From Modicisalibacter luteus DSM 23508 (GTDB taxonomy: Bacteria; Pseudomonadota; Gammaproteobacteria; Pseudomonadales; Halomonadaceae): DNA of 64,000 nucleotides. The translations under genes were made by a program, and so were the position numbers. The stretch spans positions 124,001 through 188,000 of the forward strand of contig NZ_KB899990.1 in NCBI RefSeq assembly GCF_000378505.1. The letters run 5' to 3'. Each line of letters opens with the position of its first letter. Position 1 is the first letter of the stretch. This document shows positions 1 through 8,738 of the stretch, piece after piece. The notes under the pieces are model-generated. The model made no database searches. It saw only the letters and a program-made list of their open reading frames with translations, and was not told where the DNA came from.

Positions 1-846
1 GAAAGTCGAGAACATCAATCCATCGACATAAATATCGTCATCGAGACGGTAGGTAATGTTGCGCTGCTCAAGGATCGGCTTGCCATCGATCCAGACTCGG
101 GCGATGCCATTATTCCGGCCGGGATCGTTCAGGATGAGTTCCTGCTCGATAGTGACCCACTCACCGGTAGGAAAGGTCCAGCGGCCTCGGCCCACCGATT
201 GACCATACTCCTCGTCCTTCACGACGTACTCGTAGAGTTCGCCCTTGCCCTCCTCGCGCCACATGAAACGCATGGAGAAGCCTTTTTCGCCGGTGACCTC
301 ATCACCTCCACTCGGTGCATTGCCGCCATAGAGGCCTGGCAGCTTCCCGCCCTTGACGAAATCGAATCCAGGCTCGAAACGTACCTTATATTGCAGGCAG
401 GCACGTTCGGCGCGGGAAAGCTGATTTATCGTCGCATAGAAGCCAGCCCCCCCTTCGCCTTGATCGCTGGGCGCCGAGGTGCCTGCCGGATAATGAACAC
501 GTAGTGCCGTTTCACCTAGCCCGGCTTCCTGAGGCGACAGGACTTCGACATTCTTCTTGGTACCCCAGTCGTCATTGGTGCCATAACCGATACGTACGGC
601 TTCCTTGCCATCCTTGGCATACGGGGGTGGGGCGGGGTCGGCGACGAGTTCGTAGCGCGTGGAACAGGCGGCAACCTGCGGCTCGGTAAGTTGGATCTCG
701 TCTTTCTTGTCTTTCTCCTCGTCGGCCTGCAAGGCAAGGGGAGATGCCGCGAGCAGGCTCGCGGCAAGTACATTGAGGGTCGCCCGACGCTTGGTTCCCC
801 AGCGAGTCGAATCCGTGTGTTGGCTGTCAGCGTTCGGTGTCGACAT
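1..846 (-). CDS. Secreted polysaccharide lyase, PL14-like (partial, C-terminus off window)
   Basis: Open reading frame from an ATG at 846 to the left window edge, at least 282 codons with no stop. Residues about 18-41 form a basic stretch followed by an Ala/Leu-rich segment ending LALQA, which reads as a signal peptide, so the product is probably periplasmic or secreted. The body contains the stretch YKVRFEPGFDFVKGGKLPG followed by LYGG, and a later VWIDGKPIL strand, which I recognise as typical of the PL14 family (alginate and beta-1,4-glucuronan lyases, beta-jelly-roll fold). It starts 49 bp after the Alg44-like gene on the same strand, so it is the fourth visible gene of the operon. Inferred role: trimming or degrading polymer in the periplasm, as AlgL does for alginate. 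Substrate specificity cannot be read from sequence. Confidence 0.75.
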   Translation of the reverse strand, partial: MSTPNADSQHTDSTRWGTKRRATLNVLAASLLAASPLALQADEEKDKKDEIQLTEPQVAACSTRYELVADPAPPPYAKDGKEAVRIGYGTNDDWGTKKNVEVLSPQEAGLGETALRVHYPAGTSAPSDQGEGGAGFYATINQLSRAERACLQYKVRFEPGFDFVKGGKLPGLYGGNAPSGGDEVTGEKGFSMRFMWREEGKGELYEYVVKDEEYGQSVGRGRWTFPTGEWVTIEQELILNDPGRNNGIARVWIDGKPILEQRNITYRLDDDIYVDGLMFSTF

Positions 847-895
847 GTCGAACTCCTTGCTGTGTCTCTAGACGGCGGCTCTGAGTATTTGACCC

Positions 896-2581
896 TCAGG
901 TCTCGCTCAGTGCTGCGGTGTCGTCTTCGACGCTCTCGCTCTCGCTGGCGTTGACGGTCGTTGCGCTGTCGCTGGTGGCGTTGCCGCTGATGCCGGGGCT
1001 CGTTGTATCGTTTGCTGCCTGGCCGGTCTCGGTGGTCTCGCTGACCTCGGTACCTGTTGCGCCGCCATCGGAAGGCAGAACGGCCTCGAGCAAGTCCGTC
1101 GCCTGCTGATAGATGGCACGGCCGCCTTGCCAAACCCATTCGGCCGTGGCATCCACCAGGGGAACCTCAGAGAAGCGTACGTCGACAGGGACCCCAACGG
1201 CACTTGCAGGTAGCGGCTTCTCGGGTACCAGAAGAACACTGGCAACGTTCTGCTGCTGGCGTACCCACTTGGGGAAGCCGGCGCGCGGCTGACTCTCGAC
1301 ATCCAGCGCGATGGTGCGCACTGTGGCCTCGATGGGTTCGGAGGCATTGGGCAAGGCGATATAAGCTTTCTGGTGTGGTTCGATCCGGGCGATGTCGCTC
1401 ATGTGAACCAGTGCTTCCGCCATAATGTCGTTGGGCCCGGTACGCAGCAGCGTCATGATGCGCTCGCTTTCATTGATCCAGGTCCCGCCGGCACTACTCA
1501 GTGCCCAGGCCACCTGACAGTCGCAGGGGCTGTAAATGGTATTGGCGGCTACGCGGGCTTCCAGAGCGTCGATGCGCGAACTTTCAAAGTCACGGGCCGT
1601 TTCGAATTGCTCGATACGGGCTCGTGCGACTTGCGGCGACACGCTTTCATAACTGGAGGGCTCGCCCCCTGAAGGGCTCGTCGATTCAGGCATGGTGACG
1701 TTGGTGCTCCCCGGTGCCTCGATCGCCTCGCGCATGTTCTCGATCAGTTGCTGGTTATAGGTGTAAGAGGCCTTGGCCAGGATGAGCTGGGTCTGTAGAT
1801 CACTATTGTTGACTTCCGTCAGCTTCTGATCGCGGGTGACCTTGTCCCCGGCCTGAAGATTATGCTCCGCAAGAATACCCGGTCCGGGAGCCCGAATATC
1901 CACGCGTGGGGCGGTCACCGCTGCGAAGCTGGGCTCGATGAGCATGAAGTTGCGGTAGGCGGTGGCGGCAGCCACGGCGATCAGCGTCAGACCGGCAAGA
2001 AGCAGCAGGGAATAACGTCCCCAAGGCTTCTTGGGCTTGCTTGCCTGGGCCGCGACCGCACGCGTGTTGCGCTTGCGCGGCGTTTGAGGATCTTCCTTCT
2101 CGATAAGATCTTCAATGGCTGCATAGCGCCCGCTAAGATGGGAGCGGATGACTCGGCGCAGCAGCTCACGATGACGCTGATCGATCTTGGTGATTTCGAA
2201 GGCAGTCTCATGGCTATTGCCCTTGCGCTCGGGCTGGTTGCGCAACGCACGGGCCGTGACAGGCACGATCAGCTCGGCAGCGCCTGCCATTAGCAGCAGC
2301 GACATCGAGGCGACATAGCCCTCTTCAAAGGGCTTGTCGCTGTGGATCGAGAACCCACCCAGCGACAGGTCGTGACCCGGTAGGCTGCGCCCGTCTTCCA
2401 GCTTGACCTGGAAAGGGGCTTCGATACGGACATGACGGCGCTCGTCACGACGTTCATGAGATAGCTGCCCGCTCGAGCCATTGCTCGAACCAACTCCGGG
2501 GTTGCTTCGTGTCTTGCGCGAACTGCCCAACGTGGGTTCGCTACGATTGTGGTCAACGTTGGGGATATGCTCGTCGGCCAT
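896..2581 (-). CDS. alg44: Alg44-like PilZ/HlyD membrane protein (c-di-GMP receptor of polymer synthase)
   Basis: About 561 residues. The N-terminus carries a PilZ domain (about residues 42-150) with both c-di-GMP signatures: the RxxxR arm (RRHVR, near residue 48) and DLSLGG (near 71). A single membrane helix follows at about 189-209, then an HlyD/membrane-fusion-like region with a lipoyl-type strand pair and coiled coil (about 215-490), and a Ser/Thr/Glu-rich acidic tail of about 60 residues. This is the architecture of Alg44, the c-di-GMP receptor that activates Alg8 in alginate synthesis. The start at 2581 is preferred over an in-frame ATG at 2590 because a GGAGA lies directly against the latter and about 9 nt before the former. 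It lies 40 bp after the alg8-like gene. The low-complexity tail is longer than I expect for Alg44. The symbol denotes similarity only; the polymer is probably not alginate. Confidence 0.85.
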   Translation of the reverse strand: MADEHIPNVDHNRSEPTLGSSRKTRSNPGVGSSNGSSGQLSHERRDERRHVRIEAPFQVKLEDGRSLPGHDLSLGGFSIHSDKPFEEGYVASMSLLLMAGAAELIVPVTARALRNQPERKGNSHETAFEITKIDQRHRELLRRVIRSHLSGRYAAIEDLIEKEDPQTPRKRNTRAVAAQASKPKKPWGRYSLLLLAGLTLIAVAAATAYRNFMLIEPSFAAVTAPRVDIRAPGPGILAEHNLQAGDKVTRDQKLTEVNNSDLQTQLILAKASYTYNQQLIENMREAIEAPGSTNVTMPESTSPSGGEPSSYESVSPQVARARIEQFETARDFESSRIDALEARVAANTIYSPCDCQVAWALSSAGGTWINESERIMTLLRTGPNDIMAEALVHMSDIARIEPHQKAYIALPNASEPIEATVRTIALDVESQPRAGFPKWVRQQQNVASVLLVPEKPLPASAVGVPVDVRFSEVPLVDATAEWVWQGGRAIYQQATDLLEAVLPSDGGATGTEVSETTETGQAANDTTSPGISGNATSDSATTVNASESESVEDDTAALSET

Positions 2582-2621
2582 AACTGTCATTCTCCATTTA
2601 CGAATCTACTGACCCGGTACG

Positions 2622-4547
2622 TTACGCCTCGGCGGAACGAAGCCTTACTTCCATGTTGGTCAGCGTTATGGGGCGCTCCTGCGTTACCAGGGTGCAGCCA
2701 TCGTTTTGTCCACACGTCATGCTGCCGATTTCGCTCAGTGGACGGTTACGTGAGTCACGAACTTGTTCAGCAATTGCAGGCGCAACCAGCAGGGTCGTGG
2801 CTTGCTTGCCGTCATAACCCGCCATGCTGGTGGCACGAATCGACTCGATCTTGCTCAACTCTTCAGGTAGAGAAGCGTCCAGGAACATGACGCCTGCCGG
2901 CAGTTGTACCTGGCCATCCATGGGTACGTCTGTCAGTGCCAGCGCAATCCAGTAGCTATCACCCTCAACAGTCTCCTCGTTCGACAGGAACCCGCTTTCA
3001 TCTTTAAGGACGGCGAGGGCGGTCTGATCGGGCGGTGCCAATACGCCAACAGCGATGGAAAGAACCAGCAGCATGGTGCCTGCATAGATTCCATGAATGA
3101 CGTGTCCCATATGACGCTGACGACGTGCGGCCTTGGGATCGTTGGGCTCTCCGGCAGAGATGCCCTGACGAGACCACTTTTGACGATTGAAGCGAAAGCT
3201 GACGTAGGTTTTCAGCAAGGCACCGCCAATCTGGTTGTAATAGAGCAAAGGCACCCAGAGCAGGCTGAAGCGACCCCGCTGCATAGCCAATACGGTTGTG
3301 GCGATACTGCGGGTGAAAAGGATCCAGAGCGCGTAAGCGAATATGAACGAGGGGCGCACGAACAGGGTCAACAAGATCGCCACGGTAGGTCCGATCAGTG
3401 TCGTCCACATCGAGAGCCGTTGGTCGACCAGACTCCACCAAGTGAACATGCCCATCGAGCGGGGGCCAAGGGCAATGGCGCGTCCGCTGGTACGCAGCAT
3501 GTTACCGAACCAGCGACGCATCAGATCGATAGTCGATTTGAAGAAGCGGTCGCGATCGGGCAACTCCTCGAAACCGGAGACGTAGACATCGGGAATGTAA
3601 AGCATTTTCCAGTTGTTCTTCATCAACCAGTACCAGGTTGACTTGTCATCACCGGAAAGAAACTTGAAGTTCCCGAAACGCCAGTGCTCGACGTGATCGT
3701 TCTCGACCAGCTCGATAAACTCAGGGTCGGTAGCCAGTTCGGCGCGAAAGGCGCTATAGCGTCCGGTCAGGACGAGAAGACGCTCCGAGATCGACATCGA
3801 GCTCATCACCAAGTGACGCTGCGCGTAGCGCAGGTCGTACCATTCCTTGGTGACATCGCCACCATTGACGATGGCCCGATTGTTGGTCGTCAATGCTCCA
3901 AGCTCATCGTTGGCCAGGAAGAACGACAGTGAACGTTCAAGAGTGCCCGGCTCGATCTGGATGTCGCCATCCATCGAAACGAGAAGCGAGCGGTGAGACG
4001 GCAGACGACGAGAAATGGCGCGTAGCACTTCGGCCATGGCTGAACGCTTGCCGTCCCCCTTCTGGAACATGTAACTGATTTCGACGTTGGCCGGCCAGCC
4101 ATTCTCGGCCATGACGTGCTCGATAACATCGATGTCACTGCGATCGGAAATGGCGGCAAAGATGGTCGTGGGAACACCGTAGTCGTGCGCATCCCTGACG
4201 AGTGCGTCGTAGACAGCAAAGCTCACTTCGGCTTCGATGCGAAAGGAAGTGCACAAGACATAGAGGTGATCCGGTTTTTCCACCTCGCCGACGGCATCGG
4301 CCTTGGCGCGCAGTTCAGGAAACACCTTGCGGTTGTACCAGACGGAGCGTATTGCCTGAATGAACCACCAGGAGTAGCGCCAAGCGCCGATAAGGCCGAT
4401 AGCGAGAATGAAGCTTTTCGATTCAGGTGAAAAAACTTCAGGCGGCAGTTCGAAGACCAGAATGGTCAGTAGCGCTGCGCCAAAGAGAAAGGTCGTCAGC
4501 TCCGTAACCCAACTGGCCCGGGTAGCATCGGATTTAAAGTTTTGCAT
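2622..4547 (-). CDS. alg8: Alg8-like family 2 glycosyltransferase (polymer synthase) with C-terminal extension
   Basis: 641 residues. Two N-terminal membrane helices precede a GT2 cytoplasmic domain with the acidic motif MDGDIQIEPG, a downstream ENDHVEHW segment, and LMRRWFGNM in the place of the QxxRW acceptor-gate motif. Several further membrane helices follow. This matches Alg8, the inner-membrane polymerase of alginate (about 494 residues in Pseudomonas). The protein here is about 150 residues longer: after the last helix (ending near residue 506) there is a 135-residue soluble extension with a Cys pair (CGQNDGC). I do not recognise this extension. Upstream ugd and downstream alg44-like genes are co-oriented, so the synthase probably polymerises a uronic acid from UDP-glucuronate and is activated through the PilZ partner. 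Exact donor is inference. Confidence 0.85.
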   Translation of the reverse strand: MQNFKSDATRASWVTELTTFLFGAALLTILVFELPPEVFSPESKSFILAIGLIGAWRYSWWFIQAIRSVWYNRKVFPELRAKADAVGEVEKPDHLYVLCTSFRIEAEVSFAVYDALVRDAHDYGVPTTIFAAISDRSDIDVIEHVMAENGWPANVEISYMFQKGDGKRSAMAEVLRAISRRLPSHRSLLVSMDGDIQIEPGTLERSLSFFLANDELGALTTNNRAIVNGGDVTKEWYDLRYAQRHLVMSSMSISERLLVLTGRYSAFRAELATDPEFIELVENDHVEHWRFGNFKFLSGDDKSTWYWLMKNNWKMLYIPDVYVSGFEELPDRDRFFKSTIDLMRRWFGNMLRTSGRAIALGPRSMGMFTWWSLVDQRLSMWTTLIGPTVAILLTLFVRPSFIFAYALWILFTRSIATTVLAMQRGRFSLLWVPLLYYNQIGGALLKTYVSFRFNRQKWSRQGISAGEPNDPKAARRQRHMGHVIHGIYAGTMLLVLSIAVGVLAPPDQTALAVLKDESGFLSNEETVEGDSYWIALALTDVPMDGQVQLPAGVMFLDASLPEELSKIESIRATSMAGYDGKQATTLLVAPAIAEQVRDSRNRPLSEIGSMTCGQNDGCTLVTQERPITLTNMEVRLRSAEA

Positions 4548-4869
4548 GTCGAACCATCCTTGATCGCGACAGAGGAAAAGCGCATACGGCTTCCTCGCGC
4601 CGATATCGACATCGTTGAGTTGTAAACAGATGAAGTTCCTATCATCTGTATATCGGTTAATTGATTTAACGATTTCTTATTTGAAATCCGCTAAGTCAAA
4701 TAACTGCCTGCTCATTTACAGGCAATAGGACCGCTAGCATGACAAGTCAGATAAATACGCAAGCCGAGGGCTTCCCTTGGAAAAGGGAAGCTCGCATTAA
4801 CAATAAACCCGGCTTGCGTATCGTCGCCATGACAGGCCTACCCCACGGGTAGCTAGGTCAGCTTAGCGA
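4548..4869 (-). promoter_or_regulatory. AT-rich leader between ugd and alg8-like gene with nested hairpin
   Basis: A 322-bp gene-free gap inside the exopolysaccharide operon. The part next to the alg8-like gene (about 4600-4740) is AT-rich and could carry a promoter. The part near ugd holds a nested inverted repeat: a 12-bp perfect outer stem (4755-4766 with 4810-4821) enclosing a 9-bp perfect hairpin (4770-4778 with 4783-4791). There is no U-run after it in the minus direction, so it is not a textbook terminator. It may be an attenuator, an RNA-stability element or a binding site separating ugd from the synthase genes. Confidence 0.5.
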
Positions 4870-6252
4870 TCAGGCAGTGCTTTTGAGCAAGGATTCGCTC
4901 TGCTTGGGCGTGGCATCCTGCTTGAGCGAGTCGCCACGACCCATGGCATAATAGAGGAAACCTGCCGCCTTGACACTTTCCGGATCGAAAAGGTTCCTGC
5001 CGTCGACAATGACCGGAGTGCTCAACTTCTGCTTGATATGGTCGAAGTCGACGGCGCGGAAGGCTTTCCACTCTGTGCAGATGACCAGTGCATCGGCACC
5101 TTCCAGAGTATCGTCGCGCTTTTCAGTAATAATCAGGTCGTCACGATCGCCATAGATACGACGACATTCCTTGGCGGCTTCCGGATCGAAAGCTTGAACC
5201 TTGGCACCAGCGTCCCACAAGGCTTCCATCAACGTGCGGCTGGGGGCCTCGCGCATGTCGTCGGTGTTCGGCTTGAAGGCTAGGCCCCACAAGGCAATAG
5301 TCTTGCCCTTGAGATCGCCATCGAAAGCTTGAGACAGCTTCTGGAACAGTCTGCCTTTCTGGCGCTTGTTGACCGCCTCGACGGCATTTAGCAGCTCTGC
5401 CTCGTAACCGACGTCACCAGCGGTGCGGGCCAATGCCTGGACATCCTTGGGGAAACAAGAGCCGCCGTAGCCGCAGCCGGGGTATATAAAGTGATAGCCG
5501 ATGCGAGGGTCACTACCGATGCCGTGACGAACCTGCTCAATATCGGCACCCAGGCTTTCCGCCAGGTTGGCGACTTCGTTCATGAAGCTGATCTTGGTCG
5601 CAAGCATGGCGTTGGCGGCATACTTGGTCAGCTCCGCGCTGCGCACGTCCATGAACATGAGCTTTTCATGGTTGCGGTTGTAGGGCGCATAGCACTCCCG
5701 CATCGTCTTCTTGACGCGATCGGAATCGGTGCCAACGATAATGCGGGCACCCTTGGAAAAGTCCTCGACCGCAGCACCTTCCTTGAGAAATTCAGGGTTC
5801 GAGCAGACATCGAACTCAAGATTGGCCCCTCGATCCTTGAGGGTGGCGCGAACGGTAGCGCTGACCCTATCGGCGGTGCCGACGGGTACCGTGGACTTGT
5901 CGACGATGACTTTATACTCGTCCATGTGCGTGGCGATGGTTTCCGCCACCTTGAGGACGTATTTCAGATCAGCACTGCCATCTTCGTCGGGTGGGGTGCC
6001 GACAGCAATGAACTGAAGTTTGCCGTATTTGACCGCTTTGGCTGCATCGGTCGTGAACTGGAGGCGACCGGCTTCCATGTTCTTCTTGAGCATAGGCTCA
6101 AGACCGGGCTCGTAAATGGGTACTTCACCATTGTTGAGCCGGGCAATCTTGTCCTCATCGACATCGACACACATGACGTCATGGCCGACATCCGCCAGAC
6201 AGGTACCTGTGACGAGACCAACATAGCCAGAACCGAAAATGGTGATTTTCAT
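4870..6252 (-). CDS. ugd: UDP-glucose 6-dehydrogenase
   Basis: 460 residues. Converts UDP-glucose to UDP-glucuronate with two NAD+ in the cytoplasm. The N-terminal Rossmann motif GSGYVGLV is at residues 7-14, the [10 protein letters not shown] segment at 118-127, and the catalytic cysteine is Cys266 in [12 protein letters not shown]. The C-terminal UDP-binding domain includes [16 protein letters not shown]. This signature is that of UDP-glucose dehydrogenase. GDP-mannose dehydrogenase (AlgD) belongs to the same superfamily and occupies this position in alginate operons, but the sequence reads as Ugd. The gene is first in the leftward exopolysaccharide cluster, 322 bp ahead of the alg8-like gene, so it may also serve other UDP-glucuronate needs of the cell. 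Confidence 0.93.
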   Translation of the reverse strand: MKITIFGSGYVGLVTGTCLADVGHDVMCVDVDEDKIARLNNGEVPIYEPGLEPMLKKNMEAGRLQFTTDAAKAVKYGKLQFIAVGTPPDEDGSADLKYVLKVAETIATHMDEYKVIVDKSTVPVGTADRVSATVRATLKDRGANLEFDVCSNPEFLKEGAAVEDFSKGARIIVGTDSDRVKKTMRECYAPYNRNHEKLMFMDVRSAELTKYAANAMLATKISFMNEVANLAESLGADIEQVRHGIGSDPRIGYHFIYPGCGYGGSCFPKDVQALARTAGDVGYEAELLNAVEAVNKRQKGRLFQKLSQAFDGDLKGKTIALWGLAFKPNTDDMREAPSRTLMEALWDAGAKVQAFDPEAAKECRRIYGDRDDLIITEKRDDTLEGADALVICTEWKAFRAVDFDHIKQKLSTPVIVDGRNLFDPESVKAAGFLYYAMGRGDSLKQDATPKQSESLLKSTA

Positions 6253-6568
6253 GAATACCGCTCCTTGGTATTTGAGGGGTGAAACGTTTTTTAACAGTGT
6301 TCGCTATCCAAGTCTAAGTCTACCGGTGAGGTAATCCATCCTCGATAGGTGAAAACCCAGACAATATAGAATCTTACAGAATTCTTGCAGCCAGTTTCAA
6401 AGTGTTTACGTTTGTCTTCTTGGCTATAGCTTTGTAGCTTAGCCTAGAGACCTTAACTCCATGCGTCAAATGTCTTATTTAGCCGACCCTACAGTAACTT
6501 AACCGTCTCCCTTTAGCGACACTCGGGGCTTGGTGCGCTGCAGCAATGTAACAAGACGCTTTGTCTCT

Positions 6569-6587
6569 GTTAATGATAATCGTTATT
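6569..6587 (+). promoter_or_regulatory. Putative Fur box upstream of suf operon
   Basis: The 19 bases GTTAATGATAATCGTTATT match 16 of 19 positions of the classical Fur consensus (GATAATGATAATCATTATC). The site is about 100 bp before the Rrf2 regulator gene that leads the suf operon. Iron-dependent Fur repression of suf operons is well established in Enterobacteria; here it is inferred. Confidence 0.65.
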
Positions 6588-6641
6588 GTCTATTTGCCGG
6601 CTAGAAAACTTCAATCGAGAAGGTCCCTTCACAATGTTTTT

Positions 6642-6666
6642 AATGAGGACTAAAATGGTCCTCATT
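6642..6666 (+). promoter_or_regulatory. Perfect 9-bp inverted repeat, putative Rrf2/SufR-type operator
   Basis: AATGAGGAC (6642-6650), a 7-nt spacer, and GTCCTCATT (6658-6666) form a perfect dyad ending 23 bp before the regulator ATG. Spacing and the GAC-N7-GTC core resemble Rrf2/IscR-family sites. The likely ligand is the Rrf2 protein encoded immediately downstream, giving autoregulation. It could also form an mRNA hairpin. Confidence 0.6.
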
Positions 6667-6689
6667 CTTTTGTTGGCTGGAGTTCAGGC

Positions 6690-7157
6690 ATGTTGAAGCT
6701 GTCCAAGCTAACTGATTACGCCGCCGTCGTGATGGCGCAGATTGCCAGGCAGCCGGAGCAATCCTATGCAGCGGCCGAGCTGGCAGAGGCGGTTAATTTG
6801 CCCCACCCCACGGTAAGCAAGACGTTGAAGATGCTCGTGCGAGCTGGATTGCTGGTCTCCCAGCGAGGCGTTCAGGGGGGATATCGCTTGGCCCGGCCAG
6901 CGCACCAGATTACCGCGAGTGACATCATCGCGGCCATCGAGGGGCCGGTGGCCATGACTGACTGCAGTCATGCCGGTGGAGGTTGTGACCTGGCAGGAAG
7001 CTGTGGCGTCGCAGACAACTGGCAGCGTGTCTCCCTGGCGATTCGTACGTTGCTCGATAGTGTCACGCTGGCTCATCTGGCACAGACAACACCGATCAAG
7101 CTGCCCGTGCAGCTTCCTATACAGAGCGTTTCTCTGGCCGTTTCGGCCGAGGGTTGA
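6690..7157 (+). CDS. Rrf2-family Fe-S-responsive regulator of the suf operon
   Basis: 155 residues. N-terminal winged helix-turn-helix (about 1-65; LTDYAAVVM, HPTVSKTLKMLVRAGLL, GGYRLAR) followed by a three-cysteine cluster-binding loop, Cys92, Cys99 and Cys105. This is the Rrf2 layout seen in IscR and in the SUF-specific regulators of Xanthomonas and Pseudomonas relatives. It probably binds a [2Fe-2S] cluster and represses the downstream suf genes when Fe-S supply is adequate. It lies 57 bp before sufB. The palindrome at 6642-6666 is its likely operator. Confidence 0.88.
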   Translation: MLKLSKLTDYAAVVMAQIARQPEQSYAAAELAEAVNLPHPTVSKTLKMLVRAGLLVSQRGVQGGYRLARPAHQITASDIIAAIEGPVAMTDCSHAGGGCDLAGSCGVADNWQRVSLAIRTLLDSVTLAHLAQTTPIKLPVQLPIQSVSLAVSAEG

Positions 7158-7214
7158 GCGCCGTCATTTAGCTTGAACAAGGGTTCATCAGTACACGGCC
7201 CGGAGGAAGAGACC

Positions 7215-8657
7215 ATGGCTACCGAGGAAATGGAACAGCTTGTCCGTCGCGAGTATACCCAAGGGTTCGTGACCGACATCGAAAGCGAGACCGTACCGCC
7301 CGGTCTAGATGAGAGCGTGATCGCTTTCATCTCCCAGAAGAAAGGCGAGCCAGAGTGGATGCTTGAGTGGCGCCTGGATGCCTATCAGCAGTGGTTGAAG
7401 ATGAAGGCACCGTCTTGGGCGCACCTGAATTATCCGCCTATCGATTATCAGGCAATTTCCTATTTCAGTGCGCCGAAATCCAAGGACGATGCCCCCAAGA
7501 GCCTTGATGAAGTCGACCCCAAGCTGCTCGAAACCTACGAGAAACTGGGTATTCCGCTACATGAGCGCGCCGCTCTGGCCGGGGTTGCCGTCGACGCTGT
7601 ATTCGACTCTGTATCGGTAACCACTACCTTCAAGGAAAAATTGGGCGAGGCTGGTGTCATCTTCTGCTCGATCTCAGAAGCCATCCGCGACTACCCGGAA
7701 CTGATCAAGCAGTATCTTGGTACGGTGGTGCCCAAGGCCGACAACTATTTCGCCGCTCTCAACTCAGCCGTGTTCACGGATGGCTCGTTCGTCTACGTTC
7801 CTGAGGGCGTGACCTGCCCCATGGAGCTATCAACGTATTTCCGCATCAACGCCGCCAATACAGGCCAGTTCGAGCGGACCCTGATCATCTGTGAAAAACA
7901 GGCGCAGGTCTCTTACCTGGAAGGCTGCACCGCACCGATGCGTGACGAGAACCAGTTGCATGCCGCTGTCGTTGAGCTGGTAGCGCTGGAAGATGCCTAC
8001 ATCAAGTACTCCACCGTGCAGAACTGGTATCCCGGTGACGAGGAAGGGCGTGGCGGTATCTATAATTTCGTTACCAAGCGTGCCGATTGCCGCGGCGACC
8101 GATCCAAGGTGTCATGGACACAGGTCGAAACCGGCTCAGCGATTACCTGGAAATATCCGTCCTGCGTCTTGCGTGGCAAGGATAGCGTCGGTGAATTCTA
8201 TTCCGTTGCCGTGACCAACGGGCGCCAGCAGGCCGATACCGGGACCAAGATGATCCACATAGGTGAGGGCACCAAGTCGACCATCGTCTCCAAGGGCATC
8301 GCTGCCGGTAACAGCGAACAGGCCTATCGTGGGCTCGTCAAGATCGGGCCGCGGGCCAAGGGCGCGCGCAATTTCACTCAGTGTGACTCGCTATTGATCG
8401 GCGATCGCTGTGGCGCGCATACCTTCCCGTACCAGGAGATCGGCAATAGCAGCGCGACCGTCGAGCACGAAGCAACGACCTCGAAAATCGGTGAGGACCA
8501 GTTGTTCTATTGCCGGCAGCGTGGAATTTCCGAAGAAGACGCGGTCAACATGATCGTCAACGGCTTCTGTAAGGATGTGTTCCAGGAGTTGCCGATGGAG
8601 TTTGCCGTCGAGGCCGAGGCCTTGCTGAACGTGACGCTCGAAGGTGCGGTGGGTTAA
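7215..8657 (+). CDS. sufB: Fe-S cluster assembly scaffold subunit SufB
   Basis: 480 residues. Core scaffold of the SUF machine; forms the SufBC2D complex on which Fe-S clusters are built in the cytoplasm. The sequence is SufB-like throughout, from [18 protein letters not shown] near the N-terminus, through the [19 protein letters not shown] strand, to the C-terminal [17 protein letters not shown] region that carries the conserved cysteine. The ATG at 7215 is chosen because GGAGGA precedes it by 7 nt; a further in-frame start at 7173 lacks a comparable site. Followed by sufC after 81 bp. Confidence 0.96.
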   Translation: MATEEMEQLVRREYTQGFVTDIESETVPPGLDESVIAFISQKKGEPEWMLEWRLDAYQQWLKMKAPSWAHLNYPPIDYQAISYFSAPKSKDDAPKSLDEVDPKLLETYEKLGIPLHERAALAGVAVDAVFDSVSVTTTFKEKLGEAGVIFCSISEAIRDYPELIKQYLGTVVPKADNYFAALNSAVFTDGSFVYVPEGVTCPMELSTYFRINAANTGQFERTLIICEKQAQVSYLEGCTAPMRDENQLHAAVVELVALEDAYIKYSTVQNWYPGDEEGRGGIYNFVTKRADCRGDRSKVSWTQVETGSAITWKYPSCVLRGKDSVGEFYSVAVTNGRQQADTGTKMIHIGEGTKSTIVSKGIAAGNSEQAYRGLVKIGPRAKGARNFTQCDSLLIGDRCGAHTFPYQEIGNSSATVEHEATTSKIGEDQLFYCRQRGISEEDAVNMIVNGFCKDVFQELPMEFAVEAEALLNVTLEGAVG

Positions 8658-8738
8658 GAAACGGCTGGCTCGTTTCACGAAAATTTTAGAGAGGACGCGA
8701 TAGCGGCCTCGCGAATTCGAATTTCAAGGTGGCAAAAC

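Larger units (their letters stand above)
6253..6689. promoter_or_regulatory. Divergent promoter region between ugd and suf operon
   Basis: A 437-bp AT-rich gap between two divergent operons. No coding sequence is evident. The half next to the suf genes contains a Fur-like box (6569-6587) and a perfect palindrome (6642-6666), both listed separately. The half next to ugd has AT-rich segments suitable for a promoter, but I see no specific operator there. Confidence 0.6.

Noticed and set aside
516-1139. Arg-rich frames overlapping the lyase and alg44-like gene
   Set aside because: Frame shadows, strongly Arg/Ser biased and without start context.
4870-6252. AlgD (GDP-mannose dehydrogenase) because of operon position
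   Set aside because: The sequence motifs fit UDP-glucose dehydrogenase better.
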